51,960 nt of DNA from Akkermansia muciniphila (GCA_945861765.1 CAMAWP010000013.1:1-51960), one strand, 5' to 3'. Shown: positions 27,866 through 36,562, counted from the stretch's first letter. Notes: generated by a model not told the origin, from the sequence alone. Made by a program: numbers and translations.

Positions 27866-28377
27866 TCGAAGACAATCTTCAACAACGGATCGCCGAAGCC
27901 ATCCGCAATCCAAAAAATATGGGCGAGTTAGAGGCGGCCGACGCTGTGGGGACCGTCGGCAACTCGCAATGTGGCGAGATGCTGCGCATGTGGATTAAGT
28001 TCAAGGAGGAGAACGGTAGGAAGGTGATCGACCGCGCCACATTCCAGTCCTTCGGTTGTGAAACCGCCATTGCTGTCGCCAGTCTCGCGACTGAAATGAT
28101 TCGGGGCAAGACCGCCGCAGAAGCGTTGTCGTTATCCGGAGAAGCGCTCTCCGGAGATCTGGGGCCGCTCCCCCCCATGAAGATTCACTGCTCTCAGCTT
28201 GTTGAAGGTGCCTTGCGGTCGGCTCTTGAGCCAAGCTGCGCGCCTGCGCCGTCGGCGGCTACATTGGATTCTTCTGCCCGCTCCACCAACTCGAATCTGT
28301 TGGACAATTTTACGAAGCCAGCGCAACAGCCCGGTGGGATTCGCGTCGTGCTCTTAGATCCAAAACAGAGCAAGTAG
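27862..28377 (+). CDS. Second NifU/IscU-like Fe-S scaffold protein
   Basis: 171 residues. NifU_N-type fold with Cys37 (NSQCGEM), Cys66 (FQSFGCETAIAVAS) and Cys110 (KIHCSQLVEGALR), the three scaffold cysteines of IscU/NifU proteins. Normal IscU has an Asp after the first Cys-Gly; here it is Glu. The C-terminal ~50 residues are an extra low-complexity tail. Having this scaffold besides SufU in the same operon is uncommon. Translation is coupled to the preceding gene by an ATGA overlap. Confidence 0.88.
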   Translation: MIEDNLQQRIAEAIRNPKNMGELEAADAVGTVGNSQCGEMLRMWIKFKEENGRKVIDRATFQSFGCETAIAVASLATEMIRGKTAAEALSLSGEALSGDLGPLPPMKIHCSQLVEGALRSALEPSCAPAPSAATLDSSARSTNSNLLDNFTKPAQQPGGIRVVLLDPKQSK

Positions 28378-28530
28378 CCGACTCTGGGTCCTTGCAGCCA
28401 GCCAGTCCGTGGGCCTCTTGAACAGGCTGGCGGTGCCGAAGCGTGTCCGTGCGGATGCTTGACCATCGAAGTCTCCCGGCCTAATAGGGATTTCCTTTTT
28501 GGCCACAAAGAAGAAGCCCGCCGCCGGCCC

Positions 28531-29520
28531 CTAACTTTTCGGAGCCAATTGTTTGGCCAGATTTATCGCAGCGCGCATGCTCGATGGGTTGGCTTTTCCC
28601 TGGCCCGCGATGTCGTAAGCAGTCCCATGATCAGGCGAGGTCCGGACGAAAGGCAAACCAAGCGTCCAATTCACTCCGCTCTCAAAACCGATCATCTTCA
28701 AAGGAACGAGCCCTTGATCGTGATACATAGCGACCACCGCATCATAGTCTCCGCGATAAGCTTGGTAAAACAGAGTGTCAGCCGGGATCGGGCCAGAGAC
28801 CTCGATCCCTCTTTGTTGGACAGCGCGGACAGCGGGAGCGATGACGGTGAGCTCTTCGGTCCCGATCTTGCCACCTTCGCCAGCATGGGGATTTAAACCA
28901 CAAACGCCGACACGAGCGCGCGCCAAACCTAGGTCGCGGCACGATTCGGATGCCAATTCAATCACCGACTCGATCTTAGCCTGAGTCAGACGATCCGAGA
29001 CAAACTTAAGGGGAATATGTGTGGTGACCAATGCCACCCGCAGCCAGCGTCCTAAGCCGTCTTGGCCGAGCAACATCATCGCCGTTCGTTCGGTGGCGGC
29101 TAATTGGGAGAGAAATTCCGTCTGCCCCACAAACGGCTGGCCAACGCGCAGAATAGCCTCCTTATTGACTGGTGCAGTGATTAACGCATCGAGTTCTCGC
29201 CGCAAGCAGCGTTCACCTCCATCCCTCAAATAGGCGATCGCAGCGCGAGCTGCGAAAGGCGAGCCCGGCGCCAAATCTGCCGCTAACGGCTCCGGGAGCG
29301 GGTCGTGAAGAAAAAAACGGCCCGGGCTGGCGGTGTCGTTGAATGGGTGGAGGGGAAGGTTGAGCCCGAGGCGTTTGTTCAATCTGCGGGTGGAACGTTC
29401 GTCCCCAATTAGGAGGTAGCGGGAGTCCTCGCTTTCCGGCTCTTCGGCAAGCGCCTTGAGAGTGACCTCAGGCCCAATCCCTGTCATGTCGCCAAGCGAA
29501 ATACCGATCCAACCGGTCAT
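28531..29520 (-). CDS. pdxA: 4-hydroxythreonine-4-phosphate dehydrogenase
   Basis: 329 residues starting MTGWIGISLGDMTGIGPEV, the PdxA N-terminus; an upstream Met 4 codons earlier is possible. The HTxxP-type TTHIPLKFV, GLNPHAGEGG and MYHDQGLVPLKMIGF motifs identify the family; the metal-binding histidines lie in THIP, NPHAGE and YHDQG. It oxidises 4-phosphohydroxy-L-threonine in the DXP-dependent pyridoxal phosphate pathway. It lies 84 bases downstream of the SurA-like gene, in the well-known surA-pdxA order. Confidence 0.96.
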   Translation of the reverse strand: MTGWIGISLGDMTGIGPEVTLKALAEEPESEDSRYLLIGDERSTRRLNKRLGLNLPLHPFNDTASPGRFFLHDPLPEPLAADLAPGSPFAARAAIAYLRDGGERCLRRELDALITAPVNKEAILRVGQPFVGQTEFLSQLAATERTAMMLLGQDGLGRWLRVALVTTHIPLKFVSDRLTQAKIESVIELASESCRDLGLARARVGVCGLNPHAGEGGKIGTEELTVIAPAVRAVQQRGIEVSGPIPADTLFYQAYRGDYDAVVAMYHDQGLVPLKMIGFESGVNWTLGLPFVRTSPDHGTAYDIAGQGKANPSSMRAAINLAKQLAPKS

Positions 29521-29604
29521 AAGAAAGTCCAAATGAAGAACAGCGAATTCCAGGTTGCGACAGCTAGTGCATAAGCTCGCGCACGAGTCCTTGGCGGAGG
29601 CTTC

Positions 29605-30561
29605 TCAAAAATAGAGGACGAATGATTTGGTCTTGAGGCGCTCAATCCATTTCTGTCTGAGGCGCTTGGTTTCGGCTGTCTTGAGAGTGGATTCGATTTC
29701 TTCCCGTACTTCCGATAGCGGCTTGACGTGGGCAGGACGAGTCTCTTCAACCTGCATGAGATAATACCCGTCCGAGGCTTCAATCACTCCGCTCCGTTGC
29801 CCAGGCTTCAGAACAAACGCCTTTTCCGCCAGGTCCGAGCGGAGGACGGATCGCTCCACCCAACCCCAATCCCCGCCCTCTGCACTTTGAGTTCCTTGGG
29901 AATAGATCTTCGCCATTTCAGCGAATGGCGCTCCTTCTTCGATCTTGGCCAAGATCTCCTGAGTCGTTTTTTTAGCTGAGAAGGCGATGTCGCTCGGCCT
30001 GTTCGTCATCACGATCATGCGCAACTTGACTTGATCCTGAATGTTGAATTTGTCGCGGTTCTGGCCGTAATAGGTTTCCATTTTGAAAGGAGAGATCACT
30101 GGGTCGCGGGGAACATTCTGCAACATCATCGCCTCGATAATGACGCGATCTCGAATCTTGGCGCGATAACGTTCAAAGGTCAGGCCTTGTGCTTGAAGTG
30201 TTTTTGTCAGGGTGAGGCGGCTTCCGTAAGTGCGAATGTCCTTGTTGATCTTGTCCTCGATCCAGCTATCAGGAAGGCGAAAACCGCCGGTCTTGAACTC
30301 GTGAAGAATGAGCTGTTCCTCTACCAACTGATCGACGTGCTGCTTTTGGAGTTCGTTAAGCTTTTGCTCTAGCACTTTGGGTTGCGCGCTGTATTGCCTT
30401 TCCAGAAACTCGATATCGGGGGCGATACGGTTTTGGATATCCTTGTAGGTGATGACGGCATCGTTGACTCTCACCAATACGCCATTTCGAACAATCGGCT
30501 CTCCCTGTGTTAACTGGGAGAGACAAACCAAAACCATCGCGAAGATCAGGACAGATTTCAT
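29605..30561 (-). CDS. surA: SurA-like periplasmic peptidyl-prolyl isomerase/chaperone
   Basis: 318 residues with a signal peptide (MKSVLIFAMVLVCLSQLTQG). A SurA N-terminal chaperone domain (VNDAVITYKDI, LEQKLNELQKQHVDQLVEEQLILHEF in parts) spans about residues 25-165. A single parvulin (PpiC) domain follows at about 180-285 (KIYSQGTQSAEGGDWGWVER, then GVIEASDGYYLMQVE). E. coli SurA has two parvulin domains. The likely role is folding of outer membrane proteins. The pairing with pdxA supports the surA name, but other parvulins are possible. Confidence 0.85.
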   Translation of the reverse strand: MKSVLIFAMVLVCLSQLTQGEPIVRNGVLVRVNDAVITYKDIQNRIAPDIEFLERQYSAQPKVLEQKLNELQKQHVDQLVEEQLILHEFKTGGFRLPDSWIEDKINKDIRTYGSRLTLTKTLQAQGLTFERYRAKIRDRVIIEAMMLQNVPRDPVISPFKMETYYGQNRDKFNIQDQVKLRMIVMTNRPSDIAFSAKKTTQEILAKIEEGAPFAEMAKIYSQGTQSAEGGDWGWVERSVLRSDLAEKAFVLKPGQRSGVIEASDGYYLMQVEETRPAHVKPLSEVREEIESTLKTAETKRLRQKWIERLKTKSFVLYF

Positions 30562-30661
30562 TTTGAATCGCTCGCACTCTACGAAACACATTTCGCTGGG
30601 TCAAGTATCGGGCTTTAAATCCGCCATTGACGCTATCGTCGACTCTGCTAACGTTCGGCCG

Positions 30662-30748
30662 ATGAATTTTAGCTGTCAGCCTTTGAGCACGGTGTGTCGA
30701 TTGGGCTATTACTTTAGTCCAACAGTCCTGCGCGTCGGGCTGCCGTGA
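30662..30748 (+). CDS. Candidate Tyr/Phe leader peptide of the DAHP-synthase attenuator
   Basis: A 28-codon frame, ATG 30662 to TGA 30746-30748, not resembling a known protein. Codons 16-18 read TAT-TAC-TTT (Tyr-Tyr-Phe, 30707-30715). It is followed 18 bases later by a strong rho-independent terminator and then by DAHP synthase, the entry enzyme to Phe, Tyr and Trp. No clear Shine-Dalgarno precedes the ATG, which is the main weakness of the call. The codon run sits in the loop of a possible 5' hairpin (stem 30703-30708 with 30715-30720). Confidence 0.65.
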   Translation: MNFSCQPLSTVCRLGYYFSPTVLRVGLP

Positions 30749-30773
30749 CCGAACCTTAAACCCGTGCCGCAGG
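30727..30773 (+). promoter_or_regulatory. Candidate antiterminator of the DAHP-synthase leader
   Basis: CCTGCG (30727-30732) is the exact complement of CGCAGG (30768-30773), the 3' part of the terminator's left arm. CGGG (30736-30739) is the complement of CCCG (30761-30764). Together they give a 10-bp stem with a 3x3 internal loop (30733-30735 against 30765-30767) that excludes the terminator. The left strand lies inside the leader-peptide frame, where a ribosome reaching the stop would mask it and one stalled at the Tyr codons would leave it free. Confidence 0.6.
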
Positions 30774-30793
30774 TCATCGCCTGCGGCTTTTTT
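30766..30793 (+). terminator. Rho-independent terminator ahead of DAHP synthase
   Basis: GCCGCAGG (30766-30773), a 6-base loop, then the perfect complement CCTGCGGC (30780-30787), followed by six T (30788-30793). It is on the plus strand, 32 bases before the DAHP-synthase start. The genes upstream lie on the minus strand, so it has no upstream plus gene to end, which fits an attenuator. Confidence 0.9.
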
Positions 30794-30825
30794 GTTGAGC
30801 CACAGCGCGAGACCACTCTGAGATT

Positions 30826-31839
30826 ATGATTGTTGTCCTCAAACCTAACATTACGAAAAAAGACGAAGTGGCTGTGCTCAAAGAAATCCGAAAACTGGGT
30901 TACAAACCGCACATCATGCGGGGCGTCGAGCGCACTGTCATCGGAGCGATTGGCGACGAACGGACCCACCAAAGCCTGGAAACGCTGGCCGTTTGGCCTC
31001 AGGTGGAGCGAGTGATGCCCGTCCAGAAGCGTTATAAACTCGTCAGTCGCGAGGCGCATAAGGCGAATTCTTCCATCAATGTCCGCGGCACCATCATCGG
31101 TGGAAAGAAATTTCAAGTGATGGCCGGACCGTGCTCGGTGGAAGATGAAAAGCAATTGCTCACCACGGCTCATGCCGTCAAGAAAGCGGGCGCTACCATT
31201 CTACGTGGCGGCGCGTTCAAACCCCGCACGTCTCCGTATGAATTTCAAGGATTGGGCGAGAAAGGCCTGAAGCTTCTGGCGAAAGCGCGTAGGGAAACGG
31301 GCTTGGGGATTATCACGGAGCTTCTTTCACAAGATCATTGCGAATTAGTCGCCGAATACGCGGATATTTTGCAAATCGGAGCGCGCAACGCGCAAAACTT
31401 TCAACTGCTCATCGCTGCTGCCAAGACGGGCAAACCTGTTCTACTCAAGCGCGGTCTTTGCATGAAAGTCGAGGAATGGCTTCTCGCCGGCGAATACGTG
31501 CTGGCCAATGAAAACCCCAATCTCCTGTTCTGCGAGCGCGGCATTCGCACCTTTGAAACCTACACGCGAAACACCCTCGACCTCTCCATGATTCCTATCA
31601 TCAAGCAGGAATCTCATTGCCCCATCGTGATTGATCCGAGCCAGGGTGCCGGCCGGTCAGATCTCGTTTTATCCATGTGCAAAGGAGCGGTGGCGATGGG
31701 AGCAGACGCGTTGCTGATCGAAGTCCATCCCAACCCCGCCGAAGCCTTGAGTGACGGCGCGCAGCAGATCACTTTGGAAGGCTTCGCTCGATTGATGGAA
31801 GAACTGAAGCCGTTTATCGCGGCGGCGGGCAAGGAATAG
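30826..31839 (+). CDS. aroF: 3-deoxy-7-phosphoheptulonate (DAHP) synthase, type I-beta with N-terminal regulatory domain
   Basis: 337 residues. The first ~75 (MIVVLKPNITKKDEVAVLK...) are a ferredoxin-like/ACT-like regulatory domain as in the Thermotoga enzyme, where Tyr and Phe bind. The catalytic part has VMAGPCSVE at about residue 99, GGAFKPRTSPYEFQG, GARNAQNF, VLLKRG and PIVIDPSQGAGRSDLV, and EVHPNPAEALSDG. The enzyme joins PEP and erythrose-4-phosphate as the first step of the shikimate pathway. It is preceded by a candidate attenuator. An EboD-like cyclase gene follows after 43 bases. Confidence 0.96.
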   Translation: MIVVLKPNITKKDEVAVLKEIRKLGYKPHIMRGVERTVIGAIGDERTHQSLETLAVWPQVERVMPVQKRYKLVSREAHKANSSINVRGTIIGGKKFQVMAGPCSVEDEKQLLTTAHAVKKAGATILRGGAFKPRTSPYEFQGLGEKGLKLLAKARRETGLGIITELLSQDHCELVAEYADILQIGARNAQNFQLLIAAAKTGKPVLLKRGLCMKVEEWLLAGEYVLANENPNLLFCERGIRTFETYTRNTLDLSMIPIIKQESHCPIVIDPSQGAGRSDLVLSMCKGAVAMGADALLIEVHPNPAEALSDGAQQITLEGFARLMEELKPFIAAAGKE

Positions 31840-31882
31840 ACCCTCATTTAAGATCTCTGGTTGAGCCTCTCAGACTGCTCTT

Positions 31883-33064
31883 ATGCGCGCTATTGAACGC
31901 ACGGTTCACGTGAGCTTCCGCCATCAGGTGCATTTCACCGAGAGCGTCTTCAATCCGGCTAACTCCCTGCTGCGCGATGTATTGGTCAACAAGGAAAGCC
32001 GCGCATCTCACAAGGCACTCCTGGTCCTGGACGAAGCGCTGGCCAAAGCTCAGCCCGAGTTGGCCCATCAAATCGAAAGCTATTTTGCAGCTTACCCGGA
32101 CTGCTTGAAACTGGTCTGCCCGCCCATGATCATCGAGGGCGGCGAACGAACTAAGAACTCCTACTTCCACGTATCTGAAATACAATCGCAGGTGGATCGC
32201 TATCATATTGATCGTCATTCCTATATTATTGCGGTCGGAGGCGGAGCGCTCTTGGACATGGTGGGATTGGCCGCTGCCACGGCTCATCGAGGCTTACGGC
32301 ATGTGCGCGTTCCCACGACCACCTTAAGCCAGGACGACTCAGGTGTCGGGGTGAAAAATGGCATTAATGCTTTTGGCAAAAAGAACTTCATAGGCACCTT
32401 TGCCCCACCATTCGCGGTCATCAATGACTTCCACTTGCTCGCCTCTCTCTCCCCGCGCGACAGGCGTGCTGGCTACGTGGAAGCAATCAAAGTCGCCCTC
32501 ATCCGCGACGCTGCTTTTTTTTCTGCGATTGAACATGACGCGGACAATCTATGCCGCTTCGAGCCAGTGGCCGCGCAGCGATTGATTTATCGCTGTGCTG
32601 AATTGCACGTCAATCACATCGCCACTTCCGGTGATCCTTTCGAGTTCGGTTCGGCCCGTCCGCTCGACTTCGGCCATTGGGTCGCGCACAAGTTGGAGCA
32701 ATTGTCGGAATACAAAATTCGCCACGGTGAAGCTGTCGCGATCGGCATCGCAGTCGATGTCGCCTATTCGAGGCTGATGGAATTCATCGGAGAGGCCACA
32801 GCCGAACGCATTTTCTGCCTGCTGGAGAAGCTTGGTTTCGAGCTGTTCGCCAATGAATTGCTCCACGTCGATTCGAGCGACGTCTTGCTGGTGCTGAAAG
32901 GTCTCGAGGAATTCCGAGAACATCTGGGCGGAGAGTTGACCATCACGTTGCTCAGAGAAATCGGACAAGGCTTTGAAGTTCACGAAATGAATTTGCCAAA
33001 AGTGATCGAAGCGATTCAGGAATTACACAAACGGCATAGCGACCGCCTGGAAAAGGTGGGGTGA
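31883..33064 (+). CDS. eboD: EboD-like sugar-phosphate cyclase (3-dehydroquinate synthase family)
   Basis: 393 residues. It begins with FRHQVHFTESVFNPANSLLRDVL, a pattern of EboD proteins rather than of AroB. The NAD-binding IIAVGGGALLDMVGLAAATAHRG, PTTTLSQDDSGVGVKNGINAFGKKNFIGTFAPP and metal-binding HCEA-like region (GHWVAHKLEQLSEYKIRHGEA) mark the DHQ synthase fold. In ebo clusters EboD lies with EboA, B, C, E and F and is linked to transport or processing of secondary metabolites; its substrate is unsettled. Here it is flanked by DAHP synthase and an EboF-like gene. The exact reaction cannot be told from the sequence. Confidence 0.85.
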   Translation: MRAIERTVHVSFRHQVHFTESVFNPANSLLRDVLVNKESRASHKALLVLDEALAKAQPELAHQIESYFAAYPDCLKLVCPPMIIEGGERTKNSYFHVSEIQSQVDRYHIDRHSYIIAVGGGALLDMVGLAAATAHRGLRHVRVPTTTLSQDDSGVGVKNGINAFGKKNFIGTFAPPFAVINDFHLLASLSPRDRRAGYVEAIKVALIRDAAFFSAIEHDADNLCRFEPVAAQRLIYRCAELHVNHIATSGDPFEFGSARPLDFGHWVAHKLEQLSEYKIRHGEAVAIGIAVDVAYSRLMEFIGEATAERIFCLLEKLGFELFANELLHVDSSDVLLVLKGLEEFREHLGGELTITLLREIGQGFEVHEMNLPKVIEAIQELHKRHSDRLEKVG

Positions 33065-33274
33065 TATTCCGGGCGCTGCGTGCTGACCGCCGACTCGCCA
33101 TGCCTCGCCCACTTTGATCTAGTCCTGATCGGACCTCGTATTGGCGAGAACGCAACTGTGGGAACGATTTGGAGCGGCGCTAAGATATCAAAACGATCAG
33201 GAGTGTGATTGAGCGCCATCCGCGCTCGGCCGAATTGGAACGCGCCACAGTGTCCGGAGTCAAAGAGCTCAAGA

Positions 33275-34669
33275 ATGAAACGAACAGTCGTCATCAATGT
33301 CGTCGGCCTTACCGATTCACTTATTGGTCCTTCGCTTCCGCAGATCAGTGAGTTCGCCAGAAGAGGAGCGAAAGCCACCGTCGTGCCAGCGTTCCCAGCG
33401 GTGACCTGCACGGCCCAATCCAACTACGTCACAGGCATGCCACCGGCCCATCATGGAATTGTCGGGAATGGCTGGTATGATCGCGAATTGGCAGAAGTCC
33501 AGTTTTGGAAGCAGTCCAATCACCTCGTCCAAGGACGCAAGATTTGGGATGACCTCCGCTCGCTCGATCCGCGCTTCACCTGCGCGAAGCTTTTTTGGTG
33601 GTATAACATGTATGCGTCGGCGGATTACTCGATCACTCCGCGGCCGATGTATCCCGCCGATGGCCGTAAGGTTTTCGATATCTACACCGCGCCCTCTTCC
33701 ATTCGCGCGGAAATAAAGAAAGACTTGGGCGAATTCCCATTCCCAGCATTTTGGGGCCCCGCTGCGGGGATCAACTCGCCGAAGGGTCCTGCTGATGCCG
33801 TCTCGCGTTGGATTGCCGAATCCGCCAAGTGGACTGAAACGAAATACCAGCCGACGTTGTCGTTGGTTTATCTGCCGCACCTTGATTACAACCTGCAGCG
33901 CCTAGGGCCAGCAGATCCAGCGATCACGCAAGACCTGAAACAAATCGATGCCATCGTGGGCGACCTCATCGCTTTCTTCCAAAAACGTTCGGTTCAAGTC
34001 CTCCTTGTGTCCGAGTATGGCATCACCGATGTGGAAACGCCGCTTCATCTAAACCGGCTTTTCCGGGAAAAGGGCTGGGTCGCCATTAAAGACGAATTGG
34101 GTCTGGAATTGCTCGACTGCGGCGCGAGCAAAGTCTTCGCGGTGGCCGACCATCAAGTCGCTCACATTTATCTTAATGATCGCAGCTTGGAAAAAAAAGT
34201 TCGACAACTGCTCGAACAACCTGGCATCGATCAAGTGCTCGGTCAGGCAGAACAAAAGGCTCTCTCCATCAATCATGCGCATTCGGGTGATCTGATTGCC
34301 GTGGCGTCTCCGAAAGCTTGGTTTACTTACTACTACTGGTTTGAGGATCGAGTAGCACCGGATTTTGCGCGGTGCGTCGATATCCATCGCAAGCCCGGCT
34401 ACGATCCTGTCGAGCTGTTCCTCGATCCCGCCCAGCGATTCATCAAGCTAAAAATCGGCTGGCGGTTGCTGCAAAAGAAACTTGGATTTCGGATGCTAAT
34501 GGACGTGATCCCGCTCGATGCAACGTTGGTGAAAGGCTCACACGGAAGACGTCCCGCTGCTGCTGGCGATCACCCTGTGCTGATCACCGATCGACCTTCT
34601 CTTCTTTCCGGCAAGCCATTGGATTCAACCGAAGTTTTTGGAGTCATTCGTCGTGCGGTGGTTGATTAA
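33275..34669 (+). CDS. eboF: EboF-like alkaline phosphatase superfamily phosphodiesterase
   Basis: 464 residues from MKRTVVINVVGLTDSLIGPS. The nucleophile Thr lies in PAVTCTAQSNYVTG, followed by HHGIVGNGWYD; later HLDYNLQRLGP, SEYGITDV and NHAHSGDLI supply metal ligands of the nucleotide pyrophosphatase/phosphodiesterase fold. EboF of ebo clusters is of this family. It starts about 210 bases after the EboD-like gene, so a shared transcript is possible but not certain. A hairpin follows its stop. Substrate unknown. Confidence 0.8.
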   Translation: MKRTVVINVVGLTDSLIGPSLPQISEFARRGAKATVVPAFPAVTCTAQSNYVTGMPPAHHGIVGNGWYDRELAEVQFWKQSNHLVQGRKIWDDLRSLDPRFTCAKLFWWYNMYASADYSITPRPMYPADGRKVFDIYTAPSSIRAEIKKDLGEFPFPAFWGPAAGINSPKGPADAVSRWIAESAKWTETKYQPTLSLVYLPHLDYNLQRLGPADPAITQDLKQIDAIVGDLIAFFQKRSVQVLLVSEYGITDVETPLHLNRLFREKGWVAIKDELGLELLDCGASKVFAVADHQVAHIYLNDRSLEKKVRQLLEQPGIDQVLGQAEQKALSINHAHSGDLIAVASPKAWFTYYYWFEDRVAPDFARCVDIHRKPGYDPVELFLDPAQRFIKLKIGWRLLQKKLGFRMLMDVIPLDATLVKGSHGRRPAAAGDHPVLITDRPSLLSGKPLDSTEVFGVIRRAVVD

Positions 34670-34691
34670 CCTGCCAGATCCTCCGTCAGCC

Positions 34692-34719
34692 GGCCATTGA
34701 TGGACACCGCTCAATGGCC
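34692..34719 (+). repeat. Perfect 9-bp hairpin after the EboF-like gene
   Basis: GGCCATTGA (34692-34700) and TCAATGGCC (34711-34719) form a perfect 9-bp stem with a 10-base loop, 23 bases after the eboF stop. No T-run follows, so it is a weak terminator candidate or an RNA-stabilising stem. Confidence 0.5.
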
Positions 34720-34865
34720 ATCCTTCCTCGGCGATTGAGGTCTGCGCGTTTCAAGGCTGATCGCGCGGCCAAGTCTGACGGGAAGCTAACATGACAGCAC
34801 TTCCGAATCGCCAAAGATTCCTTGGAAGCCGAACAAGAACGGCTAAGATCAACACGTCACCTCTT

Positions 34866-35591
34866 ATGGAAAACAAGAACCTTCCGCACCAGAACAAAGC
34901 CACCCGCGAGACGAATTGGGCATTCACCCTGATCGAACTCCTCGTCGTGGTTGCAATCATCGCCATTCTGGCCAGCTTGTTACTGCCTGCGTTGAGCAAG
35001 GCAAGGGAGTCTGGCCGAACCGCCGTTTGCGTGAGCAACCTCCGCCAGATCGGTATCGCATCGGCCACCTACTCGCTGGACTTCGCCGGGCATCTTCCTT
35101 CCTTTCGGAATTGGCTCTACACCAAAGCGGGTGATCTGACCTCGGGCCGCCTGTTTCCGTATCTAAGCTCGAAGCCGGTCTATTTGTGTCCCACCGACAA
35201 AATCGAGCTCGCTTCCAAGCGCCGTCCGCAAGCACCTCCTCCGAGCGGCTTCGGATCGTCGGTCGGCCGACGCGACTACAGCTATGCGATGAACTGCGGC
35301 ATCTGCCATGCAACGGATCTCTCCAGCTTTCTTGAGCCGACACGAACGCTTGTTTACATGGAAGCGAACCTCGCAACCAACGATTATTCGGGCCAGGTTG
35401 GCCCGACAATCCAGGTTCGTTCCATGGCCCTTCGACACGGCAATCGCGGACATGCCATCCTCGCGGATAATCATATCGTAAAGATGGATAAGAAAGAGTA
35501 CGAGCGAAATGCCCAACTGAAACGCTTTTGGTTTCCCACGGACGACACGCGAGGCCCAGGCGGCATGCAGATGGGGAACAGTCTCAAGTAG
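34866..35591 (+). CDS. Prepilin-type (pseudopilin-like) H-X9-DG family protein
   Basis: 241 residues from [16 protein letters not shown] type IV prepilin cleavage/methylation motif ([20 protein letters not shown]) is at about residues 19-38. A C-terminal [14 protein letters not shown] segment is the H-X9-D signature with Asn in place of Gly. Standalone proteins of this kind are very numerous in Planctomycetes and Verrucomicrobia; their role is not established. An upstream ATG (34791) exists, but the shorter start places the prepilin motif properly near the N-terminus. It converges with the next gene on the minus strand. Confidence 0.85.
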   Translation: MENKNLPHQNKATRETNWAFTLIELLVVVAIIAILASLLLPALSKARESGRTAVCVSNLRQIGIASATYSLDFAGHLPSFRNWLYTKAGDLTSGRLFPYLSSKPVYLCPTDKIELASKRRPQAPPPSGFGSSVGRRDYSYAMNCGICHATDLSSFLEPTRTLVYMEANLATNDYSGQVGPTIQVRSMALRHGNRGHAILADNHIVKMDKKEYERNAQLKRFWFPTDDTRGPGGMQMGNSLK

Positions 35592-35761
35592 GCCATGCAC
35601 GCAAGACGAGCAGATGATTTCGCTGTGCCGGCCGAGGCGTAGTCAGCGTTGCTTCGCCTTTCGCCACTTTCCTCCGACGAGTGCGCATCCGCGGATTGCG
35701 GAAGCTCGAACATCTGGACATCAACCATTCCCGGTTCAACTGCCGGACCGATTGACAGGGA

Positions 35762-36562
35762 TTAAGGAGTCAAGAGGTGATGGGACCGTGTACGGATAAA
35801 ACTGACATCTTGGGGATCGCTTGGCACTGGATGAGGATTGGAAGCGAGCGACGAGGTGGTCGCCCGCTGCGGTGGCTTTCTCCACCGACGCGACGCCGAG
35901 TGGCCATCCGCAAACGAGAGAACTCCGGAGTTCTTGTTATGCAGAGCGCCTGGGGCGGTGAAGTACGCCTGCGAATTTGCAACGGGAATTTCAAAGGGAG
36001 TATAGCAAATGCTCAGCGGCTCCACGTCGATGAACACGAACAATTCCGCCGGCTTGCGAAAATCCGAATTGCGTTTGTAAAACGTCACCGGCGCGACGGG
36101 GGCAAACTGCTCTGCTCCACCGTTCAAATAATCATTCATCGAATAGCTGCGCAGCTTGTTAACGCGCCGCCCGCCCACGGTGTAAACAGTCCGCTCGGCG
36201 GGACAAAGATAAACCGCGACGCTCTTCAGGTAAGTCGAGAATGCGGCTTTCTTGACATCTGTGAACGCCTCTGGCGTGACAAAGCCTGGGGTGGATCCAT
36301 GGACGGTGCTCTCGACCCAGTTCAGTCCGGTTCCCGATGCTGGGTTTCCGCGCACGTTCGAAGGCAGGCTGCCATTGAAGTCATCCTGGTACATGGTCCA
36401 GGTCAGCGCCAATTGTTTGTGATTGCTCAGGCATTGAGCCCGCAACGCCTGGCCTTTGGCTTTCGCCAATCCAGGCAAGAGCAAGGATGCCAGGATAGCG
36501 ATGATCGCGATCACGACCAGCAGCTCAATCAACGTAAAGCCGCGACGGTTGTTTGGGTTCAT
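35762..36562 (-). CDS. Prepilin-type (pseudopilin-like) DUF1559-family protein
   Basis: 266 residues starting [15 protein letters not shown], with the full prepilin motif near the N-terminus, then [20 protein letters not shown] and [13 protein letters not shown] [11 protein letters not shown]. The C-terminus has [20 protein letters not shown], a near version of H-X9-DG. Such proteins are probably exported and anchored by the hydrophobic helix. It is convergent with the plus-strand pseudopilin gene and divergent from the radical SAM gene. The in-frame codons before 36562 look like non-coding sequence. Confidence 0.88.
   Translation of the reverse strand: MNPNNRRGFTLIELLVVIAIIAILASLLLPGLAKAKGQALRAQCLSNHKQLALTWTMYQDDFNGSLPSNVRGNPASGTGLNWVESTVHGSTPGFVTPEAFTDVKKAAFSTYLKSVAVYLCPAERTVYTVGGRRVNKLRSYSMNDYLNGGAEQFAPVAPVTFYKRNSDFRKPAELFVFIDVEPLSICYTPFEIPVANSQAYFTAPGALHNKNSGVLSFADGHSASRRWRKPPQRATTSSLASNPHPVPSDPQDVSFIRTRSHHLLTP

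Noticed and set aside
31902..31917. CACGTG core in the EboD-like gene as parS
   Set aside because: The flanks do not fit TGTTN/NAACA; only the central hexamer matches.
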